Shown: positions 36,666 to 43,930 of the stretch, in pieces
How positions within the stretch are numbered: position 1 is the first letter of the stretch
Layout of the letters: each line of letters starts with the position of its first letter
Source of the DNA: Clostridium sp. TW13
GTDB lineage: Bacteria; Bacillota; Clostridia; Clostridiales; Clostridiaceae
NCBI RefSeq assembly: GCF_024345225.1
Contig: NZ_BROD01000001.1
Coordinates: 682,001-746,000, forward strand
DNA: 64,000 nt
Direction: 5' to 3'
Translations under genes and position numbers: made by a program
Notes under the pieces: model-generated
What the model saw: only the letters and a program-made list of their open reading frames with translations
Database searches by the model: none
What the model was told of the DNA's origin: nothing

Positions 36666-37187
36666 GTGTTTTTTTCTTTACATACCATTGCTTATGAAGA
36701 GGTTGATATAGATGAACTTATAGAAAAATACAGTAAACAACTAATGAGATTATGTTATCTTTATCTGAAAGATTATCAATTAGCGGAAGAGGCTGTGCAA
36801 GATACTTTATATAAGGCCTATAAAAAGTATTACAGTTTCAGAAGAGAAAGCAGTGAAAAAACATGGATAACTAGAATAGCAATAAATATTTGTAAGGACT
36901 ATATGAGGAAGTCTTCTTATAAAGAAATTACTGATAATTCAAGTTTTAGTTCAATATATGCTTTAGAAGATGAGGAATTGTCAGTATACGCAAATGAAGA
37001 TTCTTTGGAACTGCTTAATGCAGTTTATACGTTGCCAATCAAATATAGAGAAGTAATACTTTTACACTATTATGAAGAACTTAGTATTAAAGAAATTGCA
37101 GATAGTCTTAGGGAGAAGCCAAATACAATTTCTGTTAGGCTGAGAAGGGCAAAGGAAATAATGAAGGATATATTAAGGGAGGATTAG
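36666..37187 (+). CDS. ECF-family RNA polymerase sigma factor
   Basis: 173 residues from the GTG at 36666, with AAGGGGGCGA upstream; an in-frame GTG at 36648 precedes that site. Region 2 is ELIEKYSKQLMRLCYLYLKDYQ...AEEAVQDTLYKAYKKYYSFR, and region 4 is LPIKYREVILLHYYEELSIKEIADSL...EKPNTISVRLRRAKEIMKDIL. It has no C-terminal extension. The serpin gene starts 3 bp after its stop, in the place where ECF operons normally carry the cognate anti-sigma factor. Confidence 0.93.
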   Translation: MFFSLHTIAYEEVDIDELIEKYSKQLMRLCYLYLKDYQLAEEAVQDTLYKAYKKYYSFRRESSEKTWITRIAINICKDYMRKSSYKEITDNSSFSSIYALEDEELSVYANEDSLELLNAVYTLPIKYREVILLHYYEELSIKEIADSLREKPNTISVRLRRAKEIMKDILRED

Positions 37188-37190
37188 TAT

Positions 37191-38654
37191 ATGGCAAAGC
37201 TAGAAGATTTAAAGAAGATAATCGATTATAACTTAGGAAAAATAGATATTTCTAATGATGCAAAGGAACAGTTAAGACAAAGAGCTCATGGAGCAGGAAG
37301 TAAAAGATTACTTGGTGCCAGGTTTAGATATACTGCTGCAGTAGCGATTATTTCATTGATTTGCTTTGTTGGTTTCAACATTTTCGATAATAAACCAGTA
37401 GTAGTAAAAGCAAATAACTTGATGCAAGGTATTAGTCCAACAAAGGTTCAAGTAGTAAGCTTAGATAATAAGTTTATAGATGCTACAGCTAATTTCTCTA
37501 TAGAGTTATTCAAAAAATCTATAAACAAAGATAAAAACTCAGTAATCTCACCTATGTCTGTATATCTTGCATTAGGGATGACTGGTAATGGTGCAGATAG
37601 GAATACATTAAAGCAATTTGAATTTTTACTTGGAAACAATAAGCTATCTTTGGATGAACTTAATAATTATTATTATAGCTTTATTAACAGTTTTAGTAAC
37701 ATAAAAGCAAAGGAGTTTAAGGTAAGTAACTCTATTTGGTATGGATCAAAAGATGAATTAGATGTTTATAAGGATTTTTTACAGAAGAATGCAGATTATT
37801 ATGGCGCTGATGCCTATAATGTTGACTTTAATTCTAATAACACACTAAATGATATAAACAATTGGGTAAAGGCTAATACAAATAATCGCATTGATAAAAT
37901 ATTAGATTCTATAGATAGGGATGCTATGATGTATCTTATAAACACTATATATTTTAACGGACAGTGGGAAAAGCAGTATTCAAGTAAGGACATTCATAAT
38001 GGAGCGTTTTATACTAATGGTATTGTACCTAAACCATATGTAGATAATAATATGATTCAAGAATCTCAAAGTTCTAATACATTAAATAATGATAATTCAT
38101 CTGTTTATTTGGATTTTATGAATTCAGAAGAAAATAAATATTTAAAAGACGATATGGCAGAGGGCTTTATTAAGAAGTATAAGGGAGATAAGTTTAGCTT
38201 TGTAGCACTTTTACCAAACGAGGGAGTAGATATTAATAAGTATATTCAATCAATTAGTGGAAGGAAGTTTGTAAATATATTAAGAAATGCCTCTGATAAA
38301 AAAATAAATGTTTCAATACCGAAGTTTAAATATGATTATGATCTCAATATTAATGAAGCTCTTAAGAAAATGGGTTTTACAGATGGTTTAGATTCTAGTA
38401 AGGCTGATTTTAGTAAGATGGCAAAGGAGTCAGAAGGACTATTTATATCAAAGGTTATACACAAAGCTTCTATACAAGTAGATGAGCTTGGTACAAAGGC
38501 AGCAGCATCAACAGTCGTAGAAATGAAGAGCGCAGCATTAAAAATAAATTTGCCTAAATGTATAATTCTAAATCGCCCTTTTGTGTATGCAATTGTGGAT
38601 AATAAAACAAATTTGCCTATATTTATGGGTACAGTATTGAATCCAAACAAGTAG
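37191..38654 (+). CDS. Membrane-anchored serpin with short cytoplasmic N-terminus (putative anti-sigma/sensor)
   Basis: 487 residues. About 45 mostly polar N-terminal residues (LEDLKKIIDYNLGKIDISND, then a basic RLLGARFRYT) precede one membrane helix (about 47-64); the rest is outside. From about residue 95 it is a full serpin: NSVISPMSVYLALGMTGNGA, LINTIYFNGQWEKQY, FSFVALLPNEG, the hinge DELGTKAAASTVVEM (431-445) and the C-terminal NRPFVYAIVDNKT...IFMGTVLNP. The small residues at P12-P9 (AAAS) indicate an inhibitory, loop-inserting serpin. Counting from Gly434 as P15, P1-P1' is about Ala448-Ala449, though the loop is longer than in alpha-1-antitrypsin. The gene order suggests it controls the sigma factor. 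Confidence 0.9.
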   Translation: MAKLEDLKKIIDYNLGKIDISNDAKEQLRQRAHGAGSKRLLGARFRYTAAVAIISLICFVGFNIFDNKPVVVKANNLMQGISPTKVQVVSLDNKFIDATANFSIELFKKSINKDKNSVISPMSVYLALGMTGNGADRNTLKQFEFLLGNNKLSLDELNNYYYSFINSFSNIKAKEFKVSNSIWYGSKDELDVYKDFLQKNADYYGADAYNVDFNSNNTLNDINNWVKANTNNRIDKILDSIDRDAMMYLINTIYFNGQWEKQYSSKDIHNGAFYTNGIVPKPYVDNNMIQESQSSNTLNNDNSSVYLDFMNSEENKYLKDDMAEGFIKKYKGDKFSFVALLPNEGVDINKYIQSISGRKFVNILRNASDKKINVSIPKFKYDYDLNINEALKKMGFTDGLDSSKADFSKMAKESEGLFISKVIHKASIQVDELGTKAAASTVVEMKSAALKINLPKCIILNRPFVYAIVDNKTNLPIFMGTVLNPNK

Positions 38655-38665
38655 ATTACTCTATA

Positions 38666-38700
38666 ATAAAAAGTCTGAGAGAATATCTTAGACTTTTTAT
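38666..38700 (+). terminator. Terminator after the serpin (module A)
   Basis: Stem ataaaaagtctgaga/tcttagactttttat. The same loop sequence, GAGAATAT, recurs in the next intergenic hairpin. Confidence 0.85.
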
Positions 38701-38733
38701 TATAGATATAAATATGATGATTTTAGAAACTAT

Positions 38734-38836
38734 TAGGTATATTACTTTTAAATTACATAAACCCTAAAGTCTGACGCAAGGTTTACGACATTAAAAAAGT
38801 TAGGAGAATAAGAAAAAATAAGGGGGAAGAACTTAA
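38734..38836 (+). promoter_or_regulatory. Duplicated promoter module A
   Basis: TAGAAACTATTAGG (near 38733), AAATTACA (38750), CTAAAGT (38764) and GTTTACGA (38781-38788) appear in the same order and spacing as in module B at 39645-39758. They resemble the sigma gene's own ATTACA...TTACG pair. Probably a promoter shared by the same sigma factor. Confidence 0.45.
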
Positions 38837-39574
38837 GTGGAGAACAAGGAATTTGGATTTTCTGAAAAGGAAATCAAGAGAAGAAAGAAAAATAAGTATG
38901 TTATAATGGTTATGCTGCCTATAATTATGTTACTTACAATGGTAGTTGTTAATATGAATCAAGATGGAAATATTGATTTTACTGATTTTACTGATTTAGC
39001 ATTTGTATCAATATTTGTAGGTGTTTTTGTAGAAGCAGAAATGCTAATATTAATTAAGGTAATATTTAGTAGGTTAAGAAAATTAAAATTAATTATCACA
39101 GAAGAGGGTTTTATAAGAACTGCTAAAGGAAAAGAAGAAAAGGTTCTATTTAGTGATATTATCAAAGTCAATACAAAATATTATACTGATGGAGATATAT
39201 GTTTTATAAAGATAAAACATAGGCACGGTGTAATTAGTATCAATGGATTTGACAGTCTAGAGGATATTCTTAATACTATAAAACAAAACTTGCCTGAATC
39301 TACAGTTGTGGAAGAGAAAAAATATAAAATAAATTGGAATAACCCTATAATACTGATAGTATGGATGTTAATAGCAGCATTTATTGTATTAGCAATAGCT
39401 GAGGGAAGTAGTATAGCATATTCTATATTGAGCTTTATATTTATGGTATCTATTGCATTAGTAGCATTATTTTTTAAGCCGATATCAAAATCGTCAGGAA
39501 TTAGATTTAGGAAGTTTGAGATAATAATTGGAGTTTTGATAATTATACTAGAGATTTTAAAAGTTTCTTTTTAG
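38837..39574 (+). CDS. Four-helix membrane protein of unknown function
   Basis: 245 residues from a GTG with AGGGGGAAG eight bases upstream. Two membrane helices (about 20-38 and 55-75) are followed by a cytoplasmic beta-rich segment (LKLIITEEGFIRTAKGKEEK, VLFSDIIKVNTKYY, ICFIKIKHRHGVISINGF) that looks like a small PH-type domain. Three more hydrophobic stretches (about 172-245) end the protein. I do not recognise a named family. Its promoter region is a copy of the one before the next gene. Confidence 0.65.
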   Translation: MENKEFGFSEKEIKRRKKNKYVIMVMLPIIMLLTMVVVNMNQDGNIDFTDFTDLAFVSIFVGVFVEAEMLILIKVIFSRLRKLKLIITEEGFIRTAKGKEEKVLFSDIIKVNTKYYTDGDICFIKIKHRHGVISINGFDSLEDILNTIKQNLPESTVVEEKKYKINWNNPIILIVWMLIAAFIVLAIAEGSSIAYSILSFIFMVSIALVALFFKPISKSSGIRFRKFEIIIGVLIIILEILKVSF

Positions 39575-39589
39575 AATGAAGATTTTTTG

Positions 39590-39623
39590 AAAGATCTGAG
39601 AGAATATTTCAGATCTTTTTTTC
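39590..39623 (+). terminator. Terminator after the membrane protein (module B)
   Basis: Stem aaagatctga/tcagatcttt with loop GAGAATATT and a T-run. It is the counterpart of the hairpin at 38666, with compensatory stem changes. Confidence 0.85.
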
Positions 39624-39644
39624 ATAAATATAAATATTGTGAAT

Positions 39645-39758
39645 TTAGAAACTATTAGGAAGATTACTTCTAAATTACAAAAAATCTAAAGTTTAATTAG
39701 AAGTTTACGATAATAAAAAAGTCGACACTAAAAATTAGTAAAATAAGGGAGAAAAGAA
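39645..39758 (+). promoter_or_regulatory. Duplicated promoter module B
   Basis: TTTAGAAACTATTAGG, AAATTACA (39672), TCTAAAGT (39685) and GTTTACGA (39703-39710) repeat module A. The distance from ATTACA to TTACG is 31 bp, identical to module A. Confidence 0.45.
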
Positions 39759-40412
39759 ATGAAAAAGAACAAAAAAATTATAGCAAGTCTAGTGGTTACA
39801 TTATTAACAGCAACTATGCTTTTAGCAGGTTGTAGTAAGGAAAAAGCAACTGTTGAAGAAAGTGCAAAAATTATATCTGCACTATATATAAATCAGGATA
39901 CAAGTAACATAGATAAAGTAGGATTTTCAAAGGCAGACGGAGCCAAAATACTTGATAATGAAAAGAAAGCAGAAAATAAAGCAATGAAAGCAAGTCTTTC
40001 TGCTTCAAGTTTAAAATTTACAGATGAGGACATACAAAAGATATGCGATGCAGAAATGAATTTAAGAAAAAAGGTTAAGATAGTTTCAGCAGAAAAAGTT
40101 TCAGGAGACAAGAAATCTGCTAAAATAAAAATAAAGACACAATACATTGACTATTCAACACTTAGCAATAAGGTTGCAAATGATGTTGTAGCTAAGGTAC
40201 AAACTATGGAAGGAACTACTACTGAAAGATTAGACAAGGCATCTAAGTTATTTGTTACACAATTAATCGATGCTATGGGTAAGGCTTCAGTTTCAACAGA
40301 TACAAAGGAAGAAACTTTTACATTTATATTCAAAGATAAAGAAAAAGTATGGTTCCCAGAGAATGATGATACCTTTGAAGAAGGATTAGGCAAACTAGTA
40401 ATGGGAGAATAG
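39759..40412 (+). CDS. Exported lipoprotein, DUF5105-like
   Basis: 217 residues with a lipoprotein signal peptide; the lipobox LLAGC places the lipidated Cys near residue 25. The mature part is Lys/Glu-rich with a KIKIKTQYIDYS strand region and ends FKDKEKVWFPENDDTFEEGLGKLVMG, resembling the clostridial DUF5105 lipoproteins of unknown function. It would sit on the outer face of the membrane, like the serpin. AAGGGAG precedes the ATG. Confidence 0.7.
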   Translation: MKKNKKIIASLVVTLLTATMLLAGCSKEKATVEESAKIISALYINQDTSNIDKVGFSKADGAKILDNEKKAENKAMKASLSASSLKFTDEDIQKICDAEMNLRKKVKIVSAEKVSGDKKSAKIKIKTQYIDYSTLSNKVANDVVAKVQTMEGTTTERLDKASKLFVTQLIDAMGKASVSTDTKEETFTFIFKDKEKVWFPENDDTFEEGLGKLVMGE

Positions 40413-40440
40413 TAGAATACTGAGTAGGATTCTATTTAAT

Positions 40441-40478
40441 AAATCAGAGTGAGTTTTAAAAATTCACTCTGATTTTTT
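40441..40478 (+). terminator. Terminator after the lipoprotein gene
   Basis: Stem aaatcagagtga/tcactctgattt followed by TTTTTTG. Confidence 0.9.
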
Positions 40479-40600
40479 TGCATTATTTTGATTATAGACT
40501 TAAAAGTGTATTTACAAGTAATAATTAACATGGTATTATAATAATATAATTAATATAAAGATATTGCACTATTTGCAGTATTGAAAGGAGATGTTTTTAA

Positions 40601-40633
40601 ATGAGCAACAATATGATGGTGATTGCAGTTTAA
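40601..40633 (+). CDS. Leader peptide MSNNMMVIAV
   Basis: Ten codons and a stop, with AAAGGAG ten bases upstream of the ATG. It is followed by the repeats and hairpins of the attenuator. The likely role is to report drug-stalled ribosomes in cis; the peptide itself probably has no function. Confidence 0.6.
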   Translation: MSNNMMVIAV

Positions 40634-40725
40634 AACTAAATATGGGCAAGGATACACAGTTTAGATGGTTGTTGTATTTTTGCAGTATTGATAACCTTTC
40701 GTAAATATGTGCCGCAAGGATGGGT

Positions 40726-40752
40726 AACACGATTTAGGTCGTGTATTTTTTA
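40726..40752 (+). terminator. Intrinsic terminator within the leader
   Basis: Stem acacga/tcgtgt with a six-base loop, then ATTTTTTAT. It lies 195 bp before rsgA, inside the leader, as an attenuator would. Confidence 0.65.
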
Positions 40753-40874
40753 TGTCCGTAAATAGCAGCCTTTATTCATAGGGTTGTTGTTTGCGGTATT
40801 TTTATACCCATTTTTAGGTGTATGTGAAGAGGTTATAGTGTTTCGATGAAAAAATAATAAGGAGTGATGTAATT

Positions 40875-40955
40875 ATGATGAGATTATTAAGTGTATTAGA
40901 TAGAGTGGATTCAAATATTAAAGATTTATATATTACGGAGGAATTAGATGAATAG
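40875..40955 (+). CDS. 26-residue reading frame overlapping the start of the RsgA-like gene
   Basis: It starts at the ATG at 40875 with AAGGAG ten bases upstream, ends inside the next gene (8-bp overlap), and its tail contains that gene's own ribosome site (CGGAGGA). The product is MMRLLSVLDRVDSNIKDLYI plus six residues. It may only couple translation. There is no recognised family. Confidence 0.4.
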   Translation: MMRLLSVLDRVDSNIKDLYITEELDE

Positions 40956-42006
40956 AATAGATATAAAAAATTATGGATATACAGAATTTTATGAAAAGCA
41001 GGTAAAGAAATTTGAAGAAATAGATAAAGAATTAATTCCAGCAAGAGTTTTAGCAGTTCACAAAGAGCAGTATAAAATAATTAGTGAATTTGGGGAGAAA
41101 GATGCAAGATTAAAAGGATCAATTTTCTATAATGATAGATTTACCAAAGAGTTTCCTACGGTTGGAGATTTTATTATGGTAAAAAATAATCCAATTGGTG
41201 AGGATGTTGTTTTTGATGTTCTTGAAAGGAAAAGCAAGTTTTCAAGAATGGATTCATGGAACAGAAAAGAGCAGTTAGTAGCAGCTAATTTTGATTATGT
41301 ATTTATTACAGTATCTTTAAATTATGATTTTAATATAAAAAGAATTGAACGTTACCTTGCTTCTGCTTGGCAAAGTGGAGGAACTCCAGTGATAATATTA
41401 ACGAAAAGAGATCTGTGTGAGAATTTAGATGACATTGTATCAAAGTTAGAAGAAATTGCTTTGGGAGTTGATATAGTTGCGGTTAGTTCTTATACAGGAG
41501 AAGGTATAAATGAATTGGAAAGGTTCATTAAACCTGGAAAGACTGTAGTATTTCTTGGATCTTCAGGAGTTGGTAAATCTTCATTAACTAATGCAATTGC
41601 TGGAGAAGAAATAATGAAGGTTAATGAAATAAGAGAAGATGATAGTAAAGGAAGACATACTACTACACATAGGCAACTAATTACTATAAAAGATCATTTT
41701 ATGATAATTGATACCCCTGGTATGCGTGAAATGGAATTATGGTGTGTAGAAGAAGGGATAGATGAAACTTTTAGTGATATTGAAACCTTAGCTAGACAAT
41801 GCAAATTTAGTGATTGCAAACATCATAAGGAACCTAATTGTGCGGTAAAAGAAGCTATAGAAAATGGGAGTCTATCAGAGGATAGATATAAAAATTATAT
41901 AAAGCTACAAAAAGAGGCTGCTTATGCAAAAAATAAGGAAAATAGAAAGGCAATTTTGGAGAATGCGGCTATAAGAAAGAAGTCTATAAAGTTTCAGAAA
42001 AAGTAG
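40948..42006 (+). CDS. rsgA: RsgA-like circularly permuted ribosome GTPase
   Basis: 352 residues. An N-terminal OB-fold (to about 110) is followed by a permuted G domain: G4 TKRD (about 152), G5 VSSYTGEG, G1 GSSGVGKSS (about 207), G3 DTPGMRE. The zinc finger has C-N5-C-x-H-N5-C spacing (CKFSDCKHHKEPNC). RsgA checks late 30S maturation and can dislodge factors from the small subunit. The length (352) is closer to E. coli RsgA than to the short B. subtilis type, and the position next to an ABC-F gene under an attenuator suggests an accessory paralogue used under translation stress. Confidence 0.88.
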   Translation: MNRIDIKNYGYTEFYEKQVKKFEEIDKELIPARVLAVHKEQYKIISEFGEKDARLKGSIFYNDRFTKEFPTVGDFIMVKNNPIGEDVVFDVLERKSKFSRMDSWNRKEQLVAANFDYVFITVSLNYDFNIKRIERYLASAWQSGGTPVIILTKRDLCENLDDIVSKLEEIALGVDIVAVSSYTGEGINELERFIKPGKTVVFLGSSGVGKSSLTNAIAGEEIMKVNEIREDDSKGRHTTTHRQLITIKDHFMIIDTPGMREMELWCVEEGIDETFSDIETLARQCKFSDCKHHKEPNCAVKEAIENGSLSEDRYKNYIKLQKEAAYAKNKENRKAILENAAIRKKSIKFQKK

Positions 42007-42054
42007 TATTTAACATAAGGTAAGTGATTTTTGTGAGTAAATGGGGGTGATGTT

Positions 42055-43746
42055 ATGAATATATTTTTCAATAATATATACAAAGATTATGAAGGAAAAG
42101 CAGTATTTAGTGGAATTAAAGGTAAGATAAATAGTGGCGATAGGCTTGGAATAATAGGTGCTAATGGTATAGGCAAGAGCACTTTAGCTAAAATATTAGT
42201 TGGTGAGGAACATTTTGAAAAAGGTGAACTCAGTTATTCTCCTCTAAATTTAAGAGTTATGTATCTGTATCCGGAGGTAGATGAAGAAGGTTCTGTAAAA
42301 TCTCATCTAGACAGCTTTTTAAAAACGGATATAAGCAAATTGGATTTGGAAGAGGTTCTATCTAAACTTAACTGCAATGGAGATATGCTTAATTATGACA
42401 TGAGTAAGTTGAGTGGTGGAGAAAAAACTAAGGTAATGTTACTGAAGGCATATTTAAGTTCCTGCGATATTATGATTTTAGATGAGCCAACAAACCATTT
42501 GGATATTGAAACTACAGATTTTTTGCAGAAGGTCCTACAAGATAGAACCTTTGTGGTAATCTCACATGATAGATATTTTTTAGATAAGGTTTGTAATAAG
42601 ATATGGTATATGAATAAAGGTGTAATAAATGAATACTGCGGGAACTATAGCAAATTTGTAGAACTTAAAGAAATTGAAGATAGAGAAAATCAAAAAGAGT
42701 ACTCAAAACAGCAAAGAAAAATAGAAGAACTTGAAGAAATGATTGAGGATCGTAAGGAATGGTATGCAAAGGCTCATAAGGATGCTGGGCAAAATGATTT
42801 TCAGAGAGCAAAGGCTAAAAAGCATGTAAGTGTAATGAGGAATAAAGAAAAACAACTGGAAAGATTGCGTGAAAATAAGGTGGAGAAACCTGAAAAGCAG
42901 CTATCTCCATGCTTTAATATTATAAATAAGAGTGTTATGAATTTGAAGTTGCCGAGATATATACTTCAAGCTAAGGGTCTCACAAAAGAGTTTTCAGAGA
43001 GAAAGATTTTTGGAAATATATCATTTGAAATATTGAAAGGGGATAAGGTTGGGCTTATAGGTGTAAATGGTAGTGGTAAGACTACACTACTTAAGATGAT
43101 TATAGGTGAAGATAAAAATTATTCTGGTAAGATAACAATTAATCCTTCAATAAAGATTGCATATCTCTCTCAAAATTTAGATACTCTAAAGTTTGAAGAA
43201 ACAATACTTGAGAATGTTTTGTGCAATGACATCACTGAAAGAGAAGCTAGATTGTTTCTTTCAACCCTATTGTTTAAAGGGGATGATGTATTTAAGAAAA
43301 TTAAAGACTTAAGTATGGGTGAAAAGGTTAGAGTTGCCTTTTGTAATCTTATCTTAAGTGGTGGAAATATGCTTATAATGGATGAACCTACTAATTATTT
43401 AGATATGCCATCTAGAGAAAAAATGGAGCAAGTTCTAAAGGAATTTAAAGGAGCAGTAATTTTTGTATCTCATGATAGATATTTTATTAATAATGTAGCA
43501 ACTAGAATTTTTCACCTAAAAGAAGGAAAAATATTAAGTTATAATTGTGGTTATGAAGAATATTTGCAAAAGATTAATTCTGTAAATAAGGATCAAAATA
43601 AAGAAAATGAGTTGATGAGGCTTAATTTAGAACTGGCGTTTATTTCTGGTAAATTAGGTGAGATGGGTATATCAGAAGAGGAAAAAGATGATTTCAACAA
43701 TAAGTTTATAGAAGTATACAAGCAAATTGCTCAATTAAGTAGATAA
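42055..43746 (+). CDS. ABC-F ATPase, likely ribosome-protection type
   Basis: 563 residues, two ABC domains and no membrane segments. ABC1 has Walker A GANGIGKST, signature LSGGEKTKVML and Walker B DEPTNHLD; ABC2 has GVNGSGKTT, LSMGEKVRVAF and DEPTNYLD. The domains are joined by a charged coiled linker (about 205-300) that in ABC-F proteins reaches into the ribosomal E/P site. The C-terminus has a short coiled extension. The sequence and the leader upstream recall clostridial antibiotic-resistance ABC-Fs (CplR-like; pleuromutilins, lincosamides, streptogramin A), but drug specificity is not provable from sequence. Confidence 0.88.
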   Translation: MNIFFNNIYKDYEGKAVFSGIKGKINSGDRLGIIGANGIGKSTLAKILVGEEHFEKGELSYSPLNLRVMYLYPEVDEEGSVKSHLDSFLKTDISKLDLEEVLSKLNCNGDMLNYDMSKLSGGEKTKVMLLKAYLSSCDIMILDEPTNHLDIETTDFLQKVLQDRTFVVISHDRYFLDKVCNKIWYMNKGVINEYCGNYSKFVELKEIEDRENQKEYSKQQRKIEELEEMIEDRKEWYAKAHKDAGQNDFQRAKAKKHVSVMRNKEKQLERLRENKVEKPEKQLSPCFNIINKSVMNLKLPRYILQAKGLTKEFSERKIFGNISFEILKGDKVGLIGVNGSGKTTLLKMIIGEDKNYSGKITINPSIKIAYLSQNLDTLKFEETILENVLCNDITEREARLFLSTLLFKGDDVFKKIKDLSMGEKVRVAFCNLILSGGNMLIMDEPTNYLDMPSREKMEQVLKEFKGAVIFVSHDRYFINNVATRIFHLKEGKILSYNCGYEEYLQKINSVNKDQNKENELMRLNLELAFISGKLGEMGISEEEKDDFNNKFIEVYKQIAQLSR

Positions 43747-43759
43747 GATTTTATTTTAG

Positions 43760-43797
43760 AAAGGGAAGTCTTGAATGTGAAGGACTTCTCTTTAAAT
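43760..43797 (+). terminator. Probable terminator after the ABC-F gene
   Basis: Inverted repeat aaagggaagtctt/aggacttctcttt; the T-tract is weak. Confidence 0.5.
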
Positions 43798-43853
43798 TAT
43801 GCTTTAATTGCTATTTAGTGGATGTGTTTTCTAATATAGTTTGAAATATTCGT

Positions 43854-43896
43854 TTGACAACACCAAAATCTATATATATAATTTGATTATCAAAAT
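43854..43896 (+). promoter_or_regulatory. Promoter with FabT-like operator
   Basis: TTGACA (43854-43859) and TATAAT (43877-43882) are 17 bp apart, a near-perfect housekeeping promoter. TTTGATTATCAAA (43882-43894) is a 6+1+6 palindrome overlapping the -10 and matches the streptococcal FabT consensus core. The same palindrome controls the fab operon at 46560. Confidence 0.75.
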
Positions 43897-43930
43897 ATTT
43901 TATTATAAAAACAAATAAGAGGGTGATTAG

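Larger units (their letters stand above)
40511..40872 (+). promoter_or_regulatory. Attenuator leader of the rsgA-ABC-F operon
   Basis: TTTACA (40511) and TATTAT (40534) are a plausible promoter 17 bp apart. The roughly 320-base transcript leader contains a 10-codon reading frame, a 13-bp direct repeat TTTGCAGTATTGA (40572-40584 and 40679-40691), a terminator-like hairpin and competing pairings: TGCCGCAA (40710) with TTGCGGTA (40791), and ATGGGTA (40720) with TACCCAT (40805). This architecture is typical of ribosome-stalling attenuation ahead of ABC-F and other ribosome-protection genes. Confidence 0.65.
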
